DNA of 64,000 nucleotides from the NCBI GenBank assembly GCA_049647265.1, contig JBARXJ010000015.1, forward strand, positions 247,008 through 311,007. The letters run 5' to 3'. The notes beneath the pieces are model-generated. The model ran no database searches, was not told the origin of the DNA, and worked only from the letters and a program-made list of their open reading frames with translations. Positions within the stretch are counted from its first letter, which is position 1. Each line of letters starts with the position of its first letter. Positions 43,383 through 52,598 of the stretch are shown piece by piece. A program made the translations under genes and the position numbers. This stretch comes from JAAURB01 sp049647265. Lineage in GTDB: Bacteria > Cyanobacteriota > Cyanobacteriia > Cyanobacteriales > Microcoleaceae.

Positions 43383-46004
43383 ATGGATGTATCAAAAATA
43401 CAAACGGAAACCGTAAATTTACTATCTGATATTACCGGATTAAAAATAAGCCAAAAAGACATCAATCCAACTATCCTATTTTTATCGGCTTTAGTCTCTG
43501 TATTGCTGGGTGTTATTTACGTCGATCAACAAGTCACAGACGAAGAAATTCAACGGCTTAAAATAACCTTGCGTCAGTTTATTCCGAATAAAGGAAATAT
43601 GGCGCAATTGGTAAAATTAATGGTAAAAGGAATACGCAAACAAAAAACCTATCAAAATATCAATGATTTATTATTGCTGACTGCACCCTTTTCCGAATCC
43701 GAGAATTTATTACTCATTAGTTTAGGATATGAAATGTCCGCCGCAGACGGGAGTATGGATATACGCGAAAAACAATATTTAGAAATTATCGCTAAACATC
43801 TAAAGATTGAAACAAAACACCTGAATACATTAGAATCTGCATTCGGTGGCGCAGTTTCTATCACAAAAGAAGATATCGAAAAAATCAAGTTTTTACTTGA
43901 CCCCGTCTGGTTTCATGATTTAGATTCAGTATTTGTTAAAGCAGCAAGTCAAATCTTGAAAATCTTTCCAGAAAATACAGATAAAAAACAGAGTCAGCAA
44001 TCTGCTATTGTTCGCTACAAAGGGTTACAAGCGTTTCAAGAGTATAAAATTCAACTCGATAAGAAATGCTTTACTCTCAATCAAATTGTGCAAGAGTGTA
44101 TTAACAAAGAGTTTTTGCAAGATTCTTTAATTCAAGAAATTGACAAAGTTTCTAAAAAGCTACAATCTCAAAAATTCCGGGTTGCCGTCGTCGGGGAATT
44201 TAGCAAAGGAAAATCAACGATTTTAAATGCATTATTGGGTGAAAACATTCAACCCGTGCGAAGTATTCCCTGTAGTGGCGCTGTCACCGTTTTACGATAT
44301 GGAAGCCAGAAACGAGTGATTTGCTGTTATAAAGACCAACGACAGGAAGAAATCTCATTAGACCAATATCACGAAAAAGCCGCTATCTCCGAAGCAGCAG
44401 CGATGGGTAGTTGTACAGAAGAGTTAGCCAATTCTGAAATTAGTGAGATTGTTTTTGAACATCCCAATTTAGCATTATGTCAATATGGTGTTGAAATTGT
44501 TGACTCTCCGGGGTTAAATGAACATCCAGCGCGAACAGAAATTACACAAACCTTACTCAAAGATACGGATGCTGTAATTTTTGTGACGAATGCTTCTCAA
44601 TTATTATCTGAAACTGAACGAAAATTACTCCAAGACTTGAAAAACCAACTCAATGGCGGTAAAGAAGATAAACCCGCGAATAACTTATTTATGCTTGTTA
44701 ATTGCTGGGATTTAATTCGCACTGAAACCGAGCGTAACCTAGTTAAAAAACGAGCTGAAAACTTAGTCATTGAACAAAATCCCATCATTGCGGGAAGTAA
44801 TCGAATTCACTATATTTCTGCACAGCAAACTTTAGATGCAGTTTTAGGACATTCGGCTAACGCTCAGTCTAAAGGCACAGAGAATGAGTATGTTCATAGT
44901 TTCTCTCAGTTTACACAATCTCTCGAAAATTTCTTAACTCAAGAACGAGGTATTTTAGAGGTCACAAGAGCCACAGATGCAGTTAATCAGCTAGTTCAGT
45001 CTGGGTTAGAAGGTTTAGAACAAACAGAGAATCTATTAACAGGAAAACTCAAACTTTCTGAAGCAGCAAAACAAGAAATTATTGAACAAGTTGGAGAAAT
45101 TAGCGGACGGAAAGTTAAACTAGTAAATTTTGCAGATCAACAACTTGATGAGGCTCTTGAAGCTACAGTAAACTTATGGAATCGTTGGGTTGATGAATTA
45201 GGTGAACGACTATTTCAGGCAAGTCAAACATGGCATTCTCGCTATTCTCCTTTTGATGATAAGAAAAAGTTAATTAAAGATTATGGAAAGCAATTTGAAG
45301 ATTCTATTCAAAAAGAATTGCAACAATGGATAGAACGCTTAAAACGAGATGTTTTGCAGGATCAACTTACTCCAATCATTCAAAATGAACTTGAGGCAGT
45401 TAAAAATAACTTAATTAAGTTAGATGGAGAATTGAATATCAATGTTGGCAAACAGTTTACCTCAGCAATGAGTGGAAATATGAATGCTAATGAGTTAAGT
45501 ATTAACCCAGATCTAAAATCTTGTCATACGGCAGAAGAAGAAGGATTTAATCTTTTTGGGGGTTTAGGTATAGGTGGATTAACAGGCGCTGCACTATTAG
45601 GCTTTACAGGATTAGGATTTCTTCCAATAGCATTAATTGCAGGTGTTGCCGGATTTATAGGTTCTTTCTTTGGAGGGCCTAGTGAAGAAGAATTACATGA
45701 GGAGATTAGACAAGAAGTTTACGATGCTGGCTGTGATAAATTTCTAGAATCTCAGCAAGAAATCTTTGACAAAATTTGCGCTCAGATCGAATCAATGTAT
45801 GAAAGTCGTATAAAATTAGCCTGTAATTTAATGAATCAAGCAATTTCAATGTGTGATAATTTAATGAAACAAGAAGAAAAAGCACATCAAGAATCACTCG
45901 AACAACAACAGCAAGATAAAATTTGGATTGAACAAAAGCGTCAAAAACTCGGACAAGTTCAACATGAAATAGACAGCATTGTAGAGAAAGTAAAAGTTAG
46001 CTAA
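43383..46004 (+). CDS. TerB-dynamin-like GTPase
   Basis: 873 residues. The N-terminal ~43-190 is TerB/DjlA-like helical (VDQQVTDEEIQRLKITL, YEMSAADGSMDIREKQYLEI, the acidic metal-type pattern). A dynamin-type GTPase follows: P-loop GEFSKGKS (271-278), G2 region IPCSGAVTV with the conserved Thr, G3 DSPG (374-377), G4 NCWD (440-443). A long helical stalk (about 500-700) leads to a glycine-rich hydrophobic hairpin at about 725-765 (GGLTGAALLGFTGLGFL), a likely membrane-insertion paddle, then a helical tail. Bacterial dynamin-like proteins remodel membranes and some protect against phage. The TerB fusion points to stress or defence use (inference). Confidence 0.88.
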   Translation: MDVSKIQTETVNLLSDITGLKISQKDINPTILFLSALVSVLLGVIYVDQQVTDEEIQRLKITLRQFIPNKGNMAQLVKLMVKGIRKQKTYQNINDLLLLTAPFSESENLLLISLGYEMSAADGSMDIREKQYLEIIAKHLKIETKHLNTLESAFGGAVSITKEDIEKIKFLLDPVWFHDLDSVFVKAASQILKIFPENTDKKQSQQSAIVRYKGLQAFQEYKIQLDKKCFTLNQIVQECINKEFLQDSLIQEIDKVSKKLQSQKFRVAVVGEFSKGKSTILNALLGENIQPVRSIPCSGAVTVLRYGSQKRVICCYKDQRQEEISLDQYHEKAAISEAAAMGSCTEELANSEISEIVFEHPNLALCQYGVEIVDSPGLNEHPARTEITQTLLKDTDAVIFVTNASQLLSETERKLLQDLKNQLNGGKEDKPANNLFMLVNCWDLIRTETERNLVKKRAENLVIEQNPIIAGSNRIHYISAQQTLDAVLGHSANAQSKGTENEYVHSFSQFTQSLENFLTQERGILEVTRATDAVNQLVQSGLEGLEQTENLLTGKLKLSEAAKQEIIEQVGEISGRKVKLVNFADQQLDEALEATVNLWNRWVDELGERLFQASQTWHSRYSPFDDKKKLIKDYGKQFEDSIQKELQQWIERLKRDVLQDQLTPIIQNELEAVKNNLIKLDGELNINVGKQFTSAMSGNMNANELSINPDLKSCHTAEEEGFNLFGGLGIGGLTGAALLGFTGLGFLPIALIAGVAGFIGSFFGGPSEEELHEEIRQEVYDAGCDKFLESQQEIFDKICAQIESMYESRIKLACNLMNQAISMCDNLMKQEEKAHQESLEQQQQDKIWIEQKRQKLGQVQHEIDSIVEKVKVS

Positions 46005-46117
46005 AGCATAAAAATAGAGCGATCGCGTATTTTAAATACAACATTATCGCTCTGTTTGATATTAATTTTTATAGGTAAGGATTGATTTTTATAATTTCAC
46101 TTACCTATATTTTCATA

Positions 46118-46378
46118 TTATCCCTTATTTTTAATTAGCATAATCCGAACAATTTCCTGCGCTGTGCTTTCTTGGATATTCAGCATTTGAGATAAATAAG
46201 TTAATATATTCTCTTCTTCTTCCGTGACTTCGCCATCTGCTAAAACTAAATCAGTCGTAACAGCAAAAGCAGTTTCATGTAAATAATGCGGCAAAGACTC
46301 AACTGCTGCATCTAAAACTTTTTTATATCCTCTGCGGTTTAATCTATCTAAAACTTGATTAATTGTGTTAAATAGCAT
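46118..46378 (-). CDS. Small TerB-family protein
   Basis: 86 residues, all helical, with the TerB core AFAVTTDLVLADGEVTEEEEN (acidic DGxVxxxE metal-binding-like pattern). It resembles the N-terminal part of the neighbouring dynamin-like protein, which it faces tail-to-tail 110 bp away. TerB proteins occur in tellurite-resistance and chemical/phage-stress operons. A partner of the TerB-dynamin gene is likely but inferred. Confidence 0.8.
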   Translation of the reverse strand: MLFNTINQVLDRLNRRGYKKVLDAAVESLPHYLHETAFAVTTDLVLADGEVTEEEENILTYLSQMLNIQESTAQEIVRIMLIKNKG

Positions 46379-46576
46379 ATTCCATTATTGATTAATATTG
46401 GTTTAGTTATAATCACCTGTTTTCCGATCTGAGAAGTTATAAGTGTTTTAAATATTTATATCAAGGAATTATCTCACCAATTCAGAGAAAATTATTGCCA
46501 GAGATAGCATTCATTTTTCGTTATAAAATTTCAGAAAAATAACGCTTATATAAAGAATGAGAAATCAATTAAATTA

Positions 46577-47686
46577 TTACGAACTTTTAGTATTTTTTAA
46601 TTTATCAATAATTTTTTCATTGGCTTTTGGAAACGGAAATTGATCGAGTTCCTCTAAATTAACCCAGCGAATTTCATCAGATTCTATCGGTTTTGGTTCT
46701 CCGCTGATATGGCGACAATGATAAACATTTAAAGTGATTTTAAAATGAGTATAAGCATGATCGATATTCATTAAATGCTCGCCGACTTCTATTTCTATAT
46801 CAAGTTCTTCTTTAATTTCTCGGATAATACAATCTTGAATCGTTTCGTTCGGTTCTAATTTTCCGCCGGGAAATTCCCAAAGTCCACCTAAGAGTCCTTT
46901 TTCAGGGCGTTTATCAATTAAAATTTGTTTTTGCTCATTCCAAATAACAGCAACGCCGATAATTTTATGAGGTAAAGGAGCAGAAGGTTTACGCATAGGA
47001 ATTTCGGATTGTAAATTAAGTTGATAGGCTTGACAAAAAGACTGCCAAGGACAGTCAGAACATTGAGGATTTTTGGGAATGCATTGGGTAGCTCCTAAGT
47101 CCATCAAGGCTTGGTTAAAGTCTCGCGGATGGTTTTGATCTAAAATTGTATCAGACAGTTGCCAGAGCTGTTTCATCGCCTCTGAGGGGGGAACTTTTAA
47201 AGCGATTAATCGGGCTAAAACTCGTTTAACGTTACCATCTAAAATAGAAATGGGTTGATTAAACGCTGCACTTAAAATACCTCCGGCTGTGGTTCGACCA
47301 ATTCCAGGAAGCTTTAAAACCGCGTCTAAATGACTCGGAAAAATACCGTTATATTCTTGTACAATAATCTGAGAACAAGCGTGTAGATTACGAGCGCGGG
47401 CATAATAGCCTAAGCCTTGCCATAGTTTTAAAACCGTTTGTAAATCAGTAGCAGCGAGAGTTTCAACAGTGGGAAATTGCGCTAACCATCGTTGATAATA
47501 AGGAATAACCGTTTTAACTTGAGTTTGTTGCAGCATAACTTCCGAAATCCAAATATGATAAGGATCGCGGCTACTGCGCCAAGGTAAATCTCGACCGAAT
47601 TGTTGATACCATTTCAGTAGCGTTGGTGTAGCCTCTCCTTCGGAAAATCGCCTCAGTTGTGATAGATTTGTATCCAACCCATCCAT
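46577..47686 (-). CDS. mutY: A/G-specific adenine DNA glycosylase
   Basis: 369 residues from ATG 47686 (a TTG at 47707 is in frame upstream). MutY removes A opposite 8-oxoG. The N-terminal glycosylase has DPYHIWISEVMLQQTQV (catalytic Glu in SEVMLQQT), the helix-hairpin-helix LPGIGRTTAGGIL, catalytic Asp in ISILDGNVKRVLARL, and the Fe-S loop C-x6-C-x2-C-x5-C (CIPKNPQCSDCPWQSFC). The C-terminal NUDIX-like domain (GGLWEFPGGKLEPNETIQDC..REIKEELDIE) recognises 8-oxoG; here the Nudix box is nearly complete (GGKLEPN...REIKEEL). Full length, single gene. Confidence 0.96.
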   Translation of the reverse strand: MDGLDTNLSQLRRFSEGEATPTLLKWYQQFGRDLPWRSSRDPYHIWISEVMLQQTQVKTVIPYYQRWLAQFPTVETLAATDLQTVLKLWQGLGYYARARNLHACSQIIVQEYNGIFPSHLDAVLKLPGIGRTTAGGILSAAFNQPISILDGNVKRVLARLIALKVPPSEAMKQLWQLSDTILDQNHPRDFNQALMDLGATQCIPKNPQCSDCPWQSFCQAYQLNLQSEIPMRKPSAPLPHKIIGVAVIWNEQKQILIDKRPEKGLLGGLWEFPGGKLEPNETIQDCIIREIKEELDIEIEVGEHLMNIDHAYTHFKITLNVYHCRHISGEPKPIESDEIRWVNLEELDQFPFPKANEKIIDKLKNTKSS

Positions 47687-47947
47687 AATATTAATGAAGT
47701 GATTCAACCGCTCTTAATCGTTTTAATTTAATGGAAGTTTAGCACAAGTTAGGCATAACTGGAATACTGTTGCCGAACAATTATAAACTCAAAACCTTTT
47801 CTTCCGTAGCACTCCAAGTTCTAAAATCCCGTATTTATATCAGCGCCATGGGCTACAATTCATTGATTGAGTATTTAATCTTTAGTCAATATTCCAGAAT
47901 CAAATCATATTTCGTAAAGTAGATTAGATGTCGAGTTGATTAGGGTA

Positions 47948-48607
47948 TCACTTTATGGAACCTAAATGGCGAAGTTTGTCCCGAAAATAACAGAAACTGG
48001 GTGATTGATTAATATTAATATCCATATGAGGAGAAATCTTAACTGCCCAAGCCATTTTTTCTTTCCCTACTGATTGCCCACCTAACTGAGCTAAACTTTT
48101 TGCACCACCTGAAAATACTGCATCAGCTAATTTTTCCCATGTGCCACAGATACTATCATTTATATAAGATTTTAGAACCGCATCTTTTGCTTTTGGGTAA
48201 GCAGCTTTTATTGCATTAATGTCACCTAAATACCAGGCTTCTCCTTCCTCAATTGCTATGCAGAAATAAATTTCTGGTTTTACTTCACATTTATCGACAC
48301 AATCGAGTAATTCCCTACGAAAGTCCCTTAAGCAGCGATTATCAAGATCACAAACGATAATCAGTATAGCAGGATAATTAGAAGGATAAGCAGCGAATGT
48401 CTTACCATAGCCTTGGATAAGCTTCGGAATTTGATCGAGCAAAATACGCTTCTTTGAATCTGAAGAAGGCTTTAGTCCTTGAGGAATACGTCCTATTCCC
48501 TTATAGGAATGAATTGTAAATGTGTCCTCATTGCTAATGATTTTTGGAATAAGAATTTCAAGAGCAGTTTTGCCAGAAATATCCTCAATCAGAATTTCAA
48601 AGTGCAT
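47948..48607 (-). CDS. TOPRIM/DUF4276-like protein, partner of AAA ATPase
   Basis: 219 residues, cytosolic. The N-terminus IEDISGKTALEILIPKI gives an acidic motif followed by a short loop and helix; CDLDNRCLRDFR gives a DxD; IAIEEGEAWYLGD gives an (E)xxEAWxL block. This set is typical of TOPRIM-like nuclease proteins of the DUF4276 kind found beside AAA ATPases in abortive-infection loci (AbiL-like, related in layout to OLD and PARIS systems). Its ATG lies three bases after the stop of the ATPase gene, so the two are surely co-translated. A nuclease or RNA-cleaving effector role is inference. Confidence 0.75.
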   Translation of the reverse strand: MHFEILIEDISGKTALEILIPKIISNEDTFTIHSYKGIGRIPQGLKPSSDSKKRILLDQIPKLIQGYGKTFAAYPSNYPAILIIVCDLDNRCLRDFRRELLDCVDKCEVKPEIYFCIAIEEGEAWYLGDINAIKAAYPKAKDAVLKSYINDSICGTWEKLADAVFSGGAKSLAQLGGQSVGKEKMAWAVKISPHMDININQSPSFCYFRDKLRHLGSIK

Positions 48608-48610
48608 AAT

Positions 48611-49903
48611 TTATCGTTTATCTAAGTAATCGCTATACCAAAGCCCACCCAGAGGTAATCCTTGAGAAACAAGATTCTGAATAAGAGTATCTTCACTAGC
48701 ACGCCTAATGGTTGAAAAGCCATCAATCCCCTTTTCAAGTACCCATACTTCTTCGGGTTGAAGCGCATCTACAAAGTAGGGCTGGTGCGTCGTAATAAAA
48801 ATTTGGGAACCTCCTTTTCTACCTGTGGCGTGTTCTCTAAACTCTTGTACTAATGTCTCCATCAGCTTATGATATAAGCCATTTTCTGGTTCTTCTACAC
48901 ATATAAAAGGAGGAGGAGAAGGATCTTCTAAAAGTAATAAATAAGCAAATATTTTGAGAGTGCCATCCGACATTTGCTGTACATAAAATGGCTCATTAAA
49001 ACCTCTATCATTGAATTTTAGCAAGAGTCTTCCATCTGGACTTTTTTCAGTGCTAATATTCTGTATTCCTGGTATTTTTTTTGAAATATTTTTAAGAACG
49101 CTCTGAAACTTTTTAGAATGCTCTCTTTCCATAAACTGGACTACATTTCCTAGGTTATCTCCATGTATATTTAAGTGTTTTTGAGGGCCAGCAAGAGGTA
49201 AGCTTCGTGCTGCATCTGGTGTAAAATAGCTGAGATACCATCCTTCGATAAATTGGCGAAATAGAGAAATCCTAGGATGCTGTTTCAAAGATCCTAGAGT
49301 AGCAATTCCCAGTTTTCGTTTATCACTCAACTCAACAACTTCAGTTTCTTTACTTTCCTCTTCTGCTTTACCTTTTTGAAGCATCTCAATTAATTTAAAT
49401 AAATCAAATTCTTCTTGATCTTCTTCCACTAGCTTACCTTCTTCTTCACCCTTCCAAGCTACGCCCTTACCCTCGTTAAGAAGCAAAAAAGAAAAAGGCC
49501 ATCCTCTCCTTTGCCCTTTCCTTCTTTGTCTAAGTCTTTCTTGCTTTACAAAAGGTCTTCTATCTGAGTCGAGGTCTATCGCAAGTTCGTAAGTGATGGG
49601 TCTTGCATTCCTGTCTTCTTTATAATAAATCTCAAACTCAATACTGCCACCATACCCTTGAGAATGTATCCTCTCAAATCCACCCCGTCCACGAGCATCA
49701 CAAGCTTCTTCTACCCCCCCCTTTAGACAGTCTGAAAGAAAACCAAAAGCATCAAAGAGCGTACTTTTACCAACACCATTTTTACCGATAACGGCTGTCA
49801 TTGGTGTCAGTGGTGCTCTATTTTGTGTATTCCAAAGTTTTCCTAAAGTGATGTCTCTCAGAGTTCTGTAGTTTTTGATTTTGAATCCTTCAATTCCTAC
49901 CAT
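48611..49903 (-). CDS. AAA (RecF/SMC-like) ATPase of a two-gene defence-type unit
   Basis: 430 residues. FKIKNYRTLRDITLG and Walker A GKNGVGKST (40-48) are typical of AAA_21/AAA_15 OLD-type ABC-like ATPases. A variable middle (about 120-200) is rich in Arg and Glu (EEEGKLVEEDQEEFDLF). The signature-like QQMSDGTLKIFAYLLLL precedes Walker B PPFICVEEPENGLYH and an H-loop in IFITTHQPYFVDAL. No membrane segment. The TOPRIM-like gene follows at three bases. Such pairs act as phage-sensing ATPase plus effector; the trigger is unknown. Codon and composition look similar to the neighbours. Confidence 0.85.
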   Translation of the reverse strand: MVGIEGFKIKNYRTLRDITLGKLWNTQNRAPLTPMTAVIGKNGVGKSTLFDAFGFLSDCLKGGVEEACDARGRGGFERIHSQGYGGSIEFEIYYKEDRNARPITYELAIDLDSDRRPFVKQERLRQRRKGQRRGWPFSFLLLNEGKGVAWKGEEEGKLVEEDQEEFDLFKLIEMLQKGKAEEESKETEVVELSDKRKLGIATLGSLKQHPRISLFRQFIEGWYLSYFTPDAARSLPLAGPQKHLNIHGDNLGNVVQFMEREHSKKFQSVLKNISKKIPGIQNISTEKSPDGRLLLKFNDRGFNEPFYVQQMSDGTLKIFAYLLLLEDPSPPPFICVEEPENGLYHKLMETLVQEFREHATGRKGGSQIFITTHQPYFVDALQPEEVWVLEKGIDGFSTIRRASEDTLIQNLVSQGLPLGGLWYSDYLDKR

Positions 49904-50048
49904 CTAAGCACCTTTATATTAGCCATTGCTCTCATTTTATCAATTGCCCTATAGATTTAGATGAGAACGGTGACTATTCAAGCTTGGGTGAAAACTCTAG
50001 ACAAATTCTGCTATCCTGACATTGGTAACCCATGGCGATTGTATTGAT

Positions 50049-51140
50049 ATGCTCAGAGCTGGAATTGTTGGACTGCCAAACGTTGGTAAATCCACCTTAT
50101 TTAATGCCCTTGTTGCTAATGCTAAAGCAACGGCTGCAAACTTTCCGTTTTGTACTATTGAACCGAATGTGGGTGTGGTTGCAGTCCCGGATGAACGGTT
50201 GCAAGTCTTGGGGAAATTATCCAACTCTGAACAAATTGTGCCGACTCGGATTGAATTTGTCGATATCGCCGGGTTAGTCAAAGGGGCGAGTCAAGGGGAA
50301 GGGTTAGGGAATCAGTTTTTAGCTAATATTCGCGAAGTTGATGCCATTGTTCATGTGGTGCGCTGTTTTGATGATGATGATATTATTCACGTTGCAGGTT
50401 CGGTTGACCCCGGACAGGATATTGAGGTCATTAATTTAGAATTAGCGTTATCTGATTTAAGCCAAGTTGAACGTCGCATTGACCGAGTCCGCAAACAAGC
50501 CAGAACCAGCAAAGAAGCCCAAGCAGAGTTAGAGATACTGGAAAGGTTAGTAGCAGTCCTGAATGAAGGCAAACCCGCCCGCATGGTGGAGTTAGACCCA
50601 GAAGAAGCGGAGATGATTAAGCCGTTGGGACTGTTAACCAATAAACCAATTATTTATGCAACGAATGTCTCGGAAGATGATTTAGCCACAGGTAACGACT
50701 GGGTCGAACAAGTTCGACAAATTGCCGCCACAGAAAATGCCCAGGTTGTGGTGATTTCAGCCCAAGTTGAATCCGAACTCATTGAACTCCCCGAAGAAGA
50801 AAGAGGAGACTTTTTAGAGTCTTTGGGAGTCACAGAAGGGGGGTTAAAATCTTTAATTAAAGCCACGTACGAATTACTGGGTTTACGAACCTATTTAACC
50901 ACTGGCCCCAAAGAAACACGGGCATGGACAATTACGGCTGGAATGTCTGCCCCTCAAGCTGCGGGAGTCATTCATACTGATTTTGAACGCGGTTTTATTC
51001 GGGCTGAAACTGTATCTTATGATGATTTAGTGACCACAGGTTCGATGAGTGGGGCAAAGGAAAAAGGCTTAGTCCGTTCGGAAGGTAAAGATTATCTTGT
51101 ACAAGAGGGCGATGTAATGTTATTCCGCTTTAATGTTTAA
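50049..51140 (+). CDS. ychF: Redox-regulated ribosome-binding ATPase YchF
   Basis: 363 residues from ATG 50049 (the frame is open nine codons further to a TTG). YchF/Ola1 is an Obg-like P-loop NTPase that prefers ATP. N-terminal RAGIVGLPNVGKSTLFNAL (G1), DIAGLVKGASQGEGLGNQFL (G3 with the YchF-specific continuation), NVSE in place of the usual NKxD guanine motif, and the TGS-type C-terminus (ITAGMSAPQAAGVIHTDFER ... YLVQEGDVMLFRFNV). It acts on ribosomes and in stress responses. The small membrane gene at 51174 follows at 33 bp and may be co-transcribed. Confidence 0.97.
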   Translation: MLRAGIVGLPNVGKSTLFNALVANAKATAANFPFCTIEPNVGVVAVPDERLQVLGKLSNSEQIVPTRIEFVDIAGLVKGASQGEGLGNQFLANIREVDAIVHVVRCFDDDDIIHVAGSVDPGQDIEVINLELALSDLSQVERRIDRVRKQARTSKEAQAELEILERLVAVLNEGKPARMVELDPEEAEMIKPLGLLTNKPIIYATNVSEDDLATGNDWVEQVRQIAATENAQVVVISAQVESELIELPEEERGDFLESLGVTEGGLKSLIKATYELLGLRTYLTTGPKETRAWTITAGMSAPQAAGVIHTDFERGFIRAETVSYDDLVTTGSMSGAKEKGLVRSEGKDYLVQEGDVMLFRFNV

Positions 51141-51173
51141 TATAGTTAGTTGCGCTCTTAGGAGCAAATTAAT

Positions 51174-51554
51174 ATGGATATCATCGGTTTAATTATCACT
51201 TGGCTCGTCATTGCGGTCAGTTTGTTTATCATTGCCCAACTCAGCGCCTTTACTGGAGTTGAGATTGATAACTTCAAAAAAGCATTAATATCAGCGTTTG
51301 TTTTTGGGCTGCTGAATGCTTTGGTACGGCCTATATTTGCGTTTTTTGCCTTTCCTCTAACGTTTTTGACCTTTGGGCTATTTGCCTTCATTATTAATGC
51401 GATTATCTTTGGCTTAGCCGCTTGGCTGGTTACAGGCTTCCGCCTGCGTTGGGGGTTTTGGAGTGCCTTAATTGGTTCTCTTGCCTTGAGTGTTATTAGT
51501 TCTCTGATTTACAATATCCTTTTGCAGGTGGGTCTGATTTCTGCTGTTAGTTAA
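51174..51554 (+). CDS. Phage holin family (Mycobacterium phage D29-like Phage_holin_4_2) membrane protein
   Basis: 126 residues with four hydrophobic segments: IIGLIITWLVIAVSLFIIA, a shorter helix around ALISAFVFGLLNALVRPIF, FFAFPLTFLTFGLFAFIIN, and the last near FWSALIGSLALSVISSLIYN. The pattern ALVRPI and LTFLTFGLF is typical of the Phage_holin_4_2/YvlD family, which is widespread on bacterial chromosomes with no proven phage role. It follows ychF by 33 bp. Function unknown. Confidence 0.85.
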   Translation: MDIIGLIITWLVIAVSLFIIAQLSAFTGVEIDNFKKALISAFVFGLLNALVRPIFAFFAFPLTFLTFGLFAFIINAIIFGLAAWLVTGFRLRWGFWSALIGSLALSVISSLIYNILLQVGLISAVS

Positions 51555-51650
51555 ATGAATGTTGATTAGCCATTGACTCAAACAATTTGTGAGATATTTT
51601 ATATGATTGCGGGGATTAGTAATGAATGACTGAATCCCCCTTTTTAACGA

Positions 51651-52598
51651 TTAAATCACTTGAAATAAATCTCCAATAAACCAAGCATACAGTACAAAAA
51701 ATAACCATCCTTCCCATTTTGTGACTTGTTTATCTTGGGTAACAAAGAAGAATAATAAAGTCGCAGCCAATAACATCGGTAAACCATCTGTTCTGAGTAA
51801 ATCTGGAACCTGGAGTTCTGTAATCAATCCCGGAATGCCCATGACAATTAAAGAGTTAAAAATATTAGACCCTAACACATTACCAATTGCAACTTCCGGG
51901 TCTCCTTTTTTAGCGGCTGAATAAGTGACTGCAAGTTCAGGTAAAGACGTTCCTAGGGCAACTGCACTGACGGCGATAATTTCTTTACCAATATTCAACA
52001 TAGAGGAAATTTCAATAATGGATTTAATTGTATAATTTGCACCAACGAACATCCCCCCTGAACACAATAATAGAAATAAAACTTGTTTGACTAAATAACC
52101 CGGATGACGACCGACATTGTCTGGATTAATATCACTCTCAATTTGTCCGCAGCGAATGGTATAAGCGAGGTGAATCATATAACCGATAATACAGAGAATT
52201 GCTTCTGGAAAGGAAAACCGACCATCTGATAAGGTAAAATATAATAGAAATGCCGATCCGACAAATAGAGGTAAATCAACGTTGAGTAAGTTATAAGAAA
52301 TTTTAAGCGGACTACTAATCACTGTTGCCACACCAATAATTAAAAAGATATTGGCAATATTAGAACCGATTACATTACCTGCTACAATTTCTGTTGAATC
52401 CTGAGCAACAGCAACTAGAGAAGAAATCAGTTCAGGCAGAGAAGTACCAATTGCAACAATCGTAACACCTACAATAAACGGACTTAGTCCTAAAAATACC
52501 CCAATTCTGCCAGCAGACTCTGTAAAAAAATCAGAAAATTTAATTAAAATTGATAAACTGAGGATAAAAATTAAAATCCAAAATACAACGTCTAACAT
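51651..52598 (-). CDS. Calcium/sodium antiporter (CaCA family, YrbG-like)
   Basis: 315 residues with about ten membrane helices arranged as two inverted halves. The two alpha-repeats are clear: GTSLPELISSLVA followed by GNVIGSNIANIF, and GTSLPELAVTYSA followed by GNVLGSNIFNSL. These acidic Pro-Glu and Asn-x-x-Gly-Ser-Asn motifs form the ion site in NCX_Mj-type exchangers. It exports Ca2+ or similar cations from the cytoplasm against Na+ or H+. Convergent with the holin-like gene. Full length. Confidence 0.94.
   Translation of the reverse strand: MLDVVFWILIFILSLSILIKFSDFFTESAGRIGVFLGLSPFIVGVTIVAIGTSLPELISSLVAVAQDSTEIVAGNVIGSNIANIFLIIGVATVISSPLKISYNLLNVDLPLFVGSAFLLYFTLSDGRFSFPEAILCIIGYMIHLAYTIRCGQIESDINPDNVGRHPGYLVKQVLFLLLCSGGMFVGANYTIKSIIEISSMLNIGKEIIAVSAVALGTSLPELAVTYSAAKKGDPEVAIGNVLGSNIFNSLIVMGIPGLITELQVPDLLRTDGLPMLLAATLLFFFVTQDKQVTKWEGWLFFVLYAWFIGDLFQVI

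Noticed and set aside
51174..51554. Prophage evidence from the holin-like protein
   Set aside because: This holin family is common on bacterial chromosomes, and no phage structural genes are nearby.
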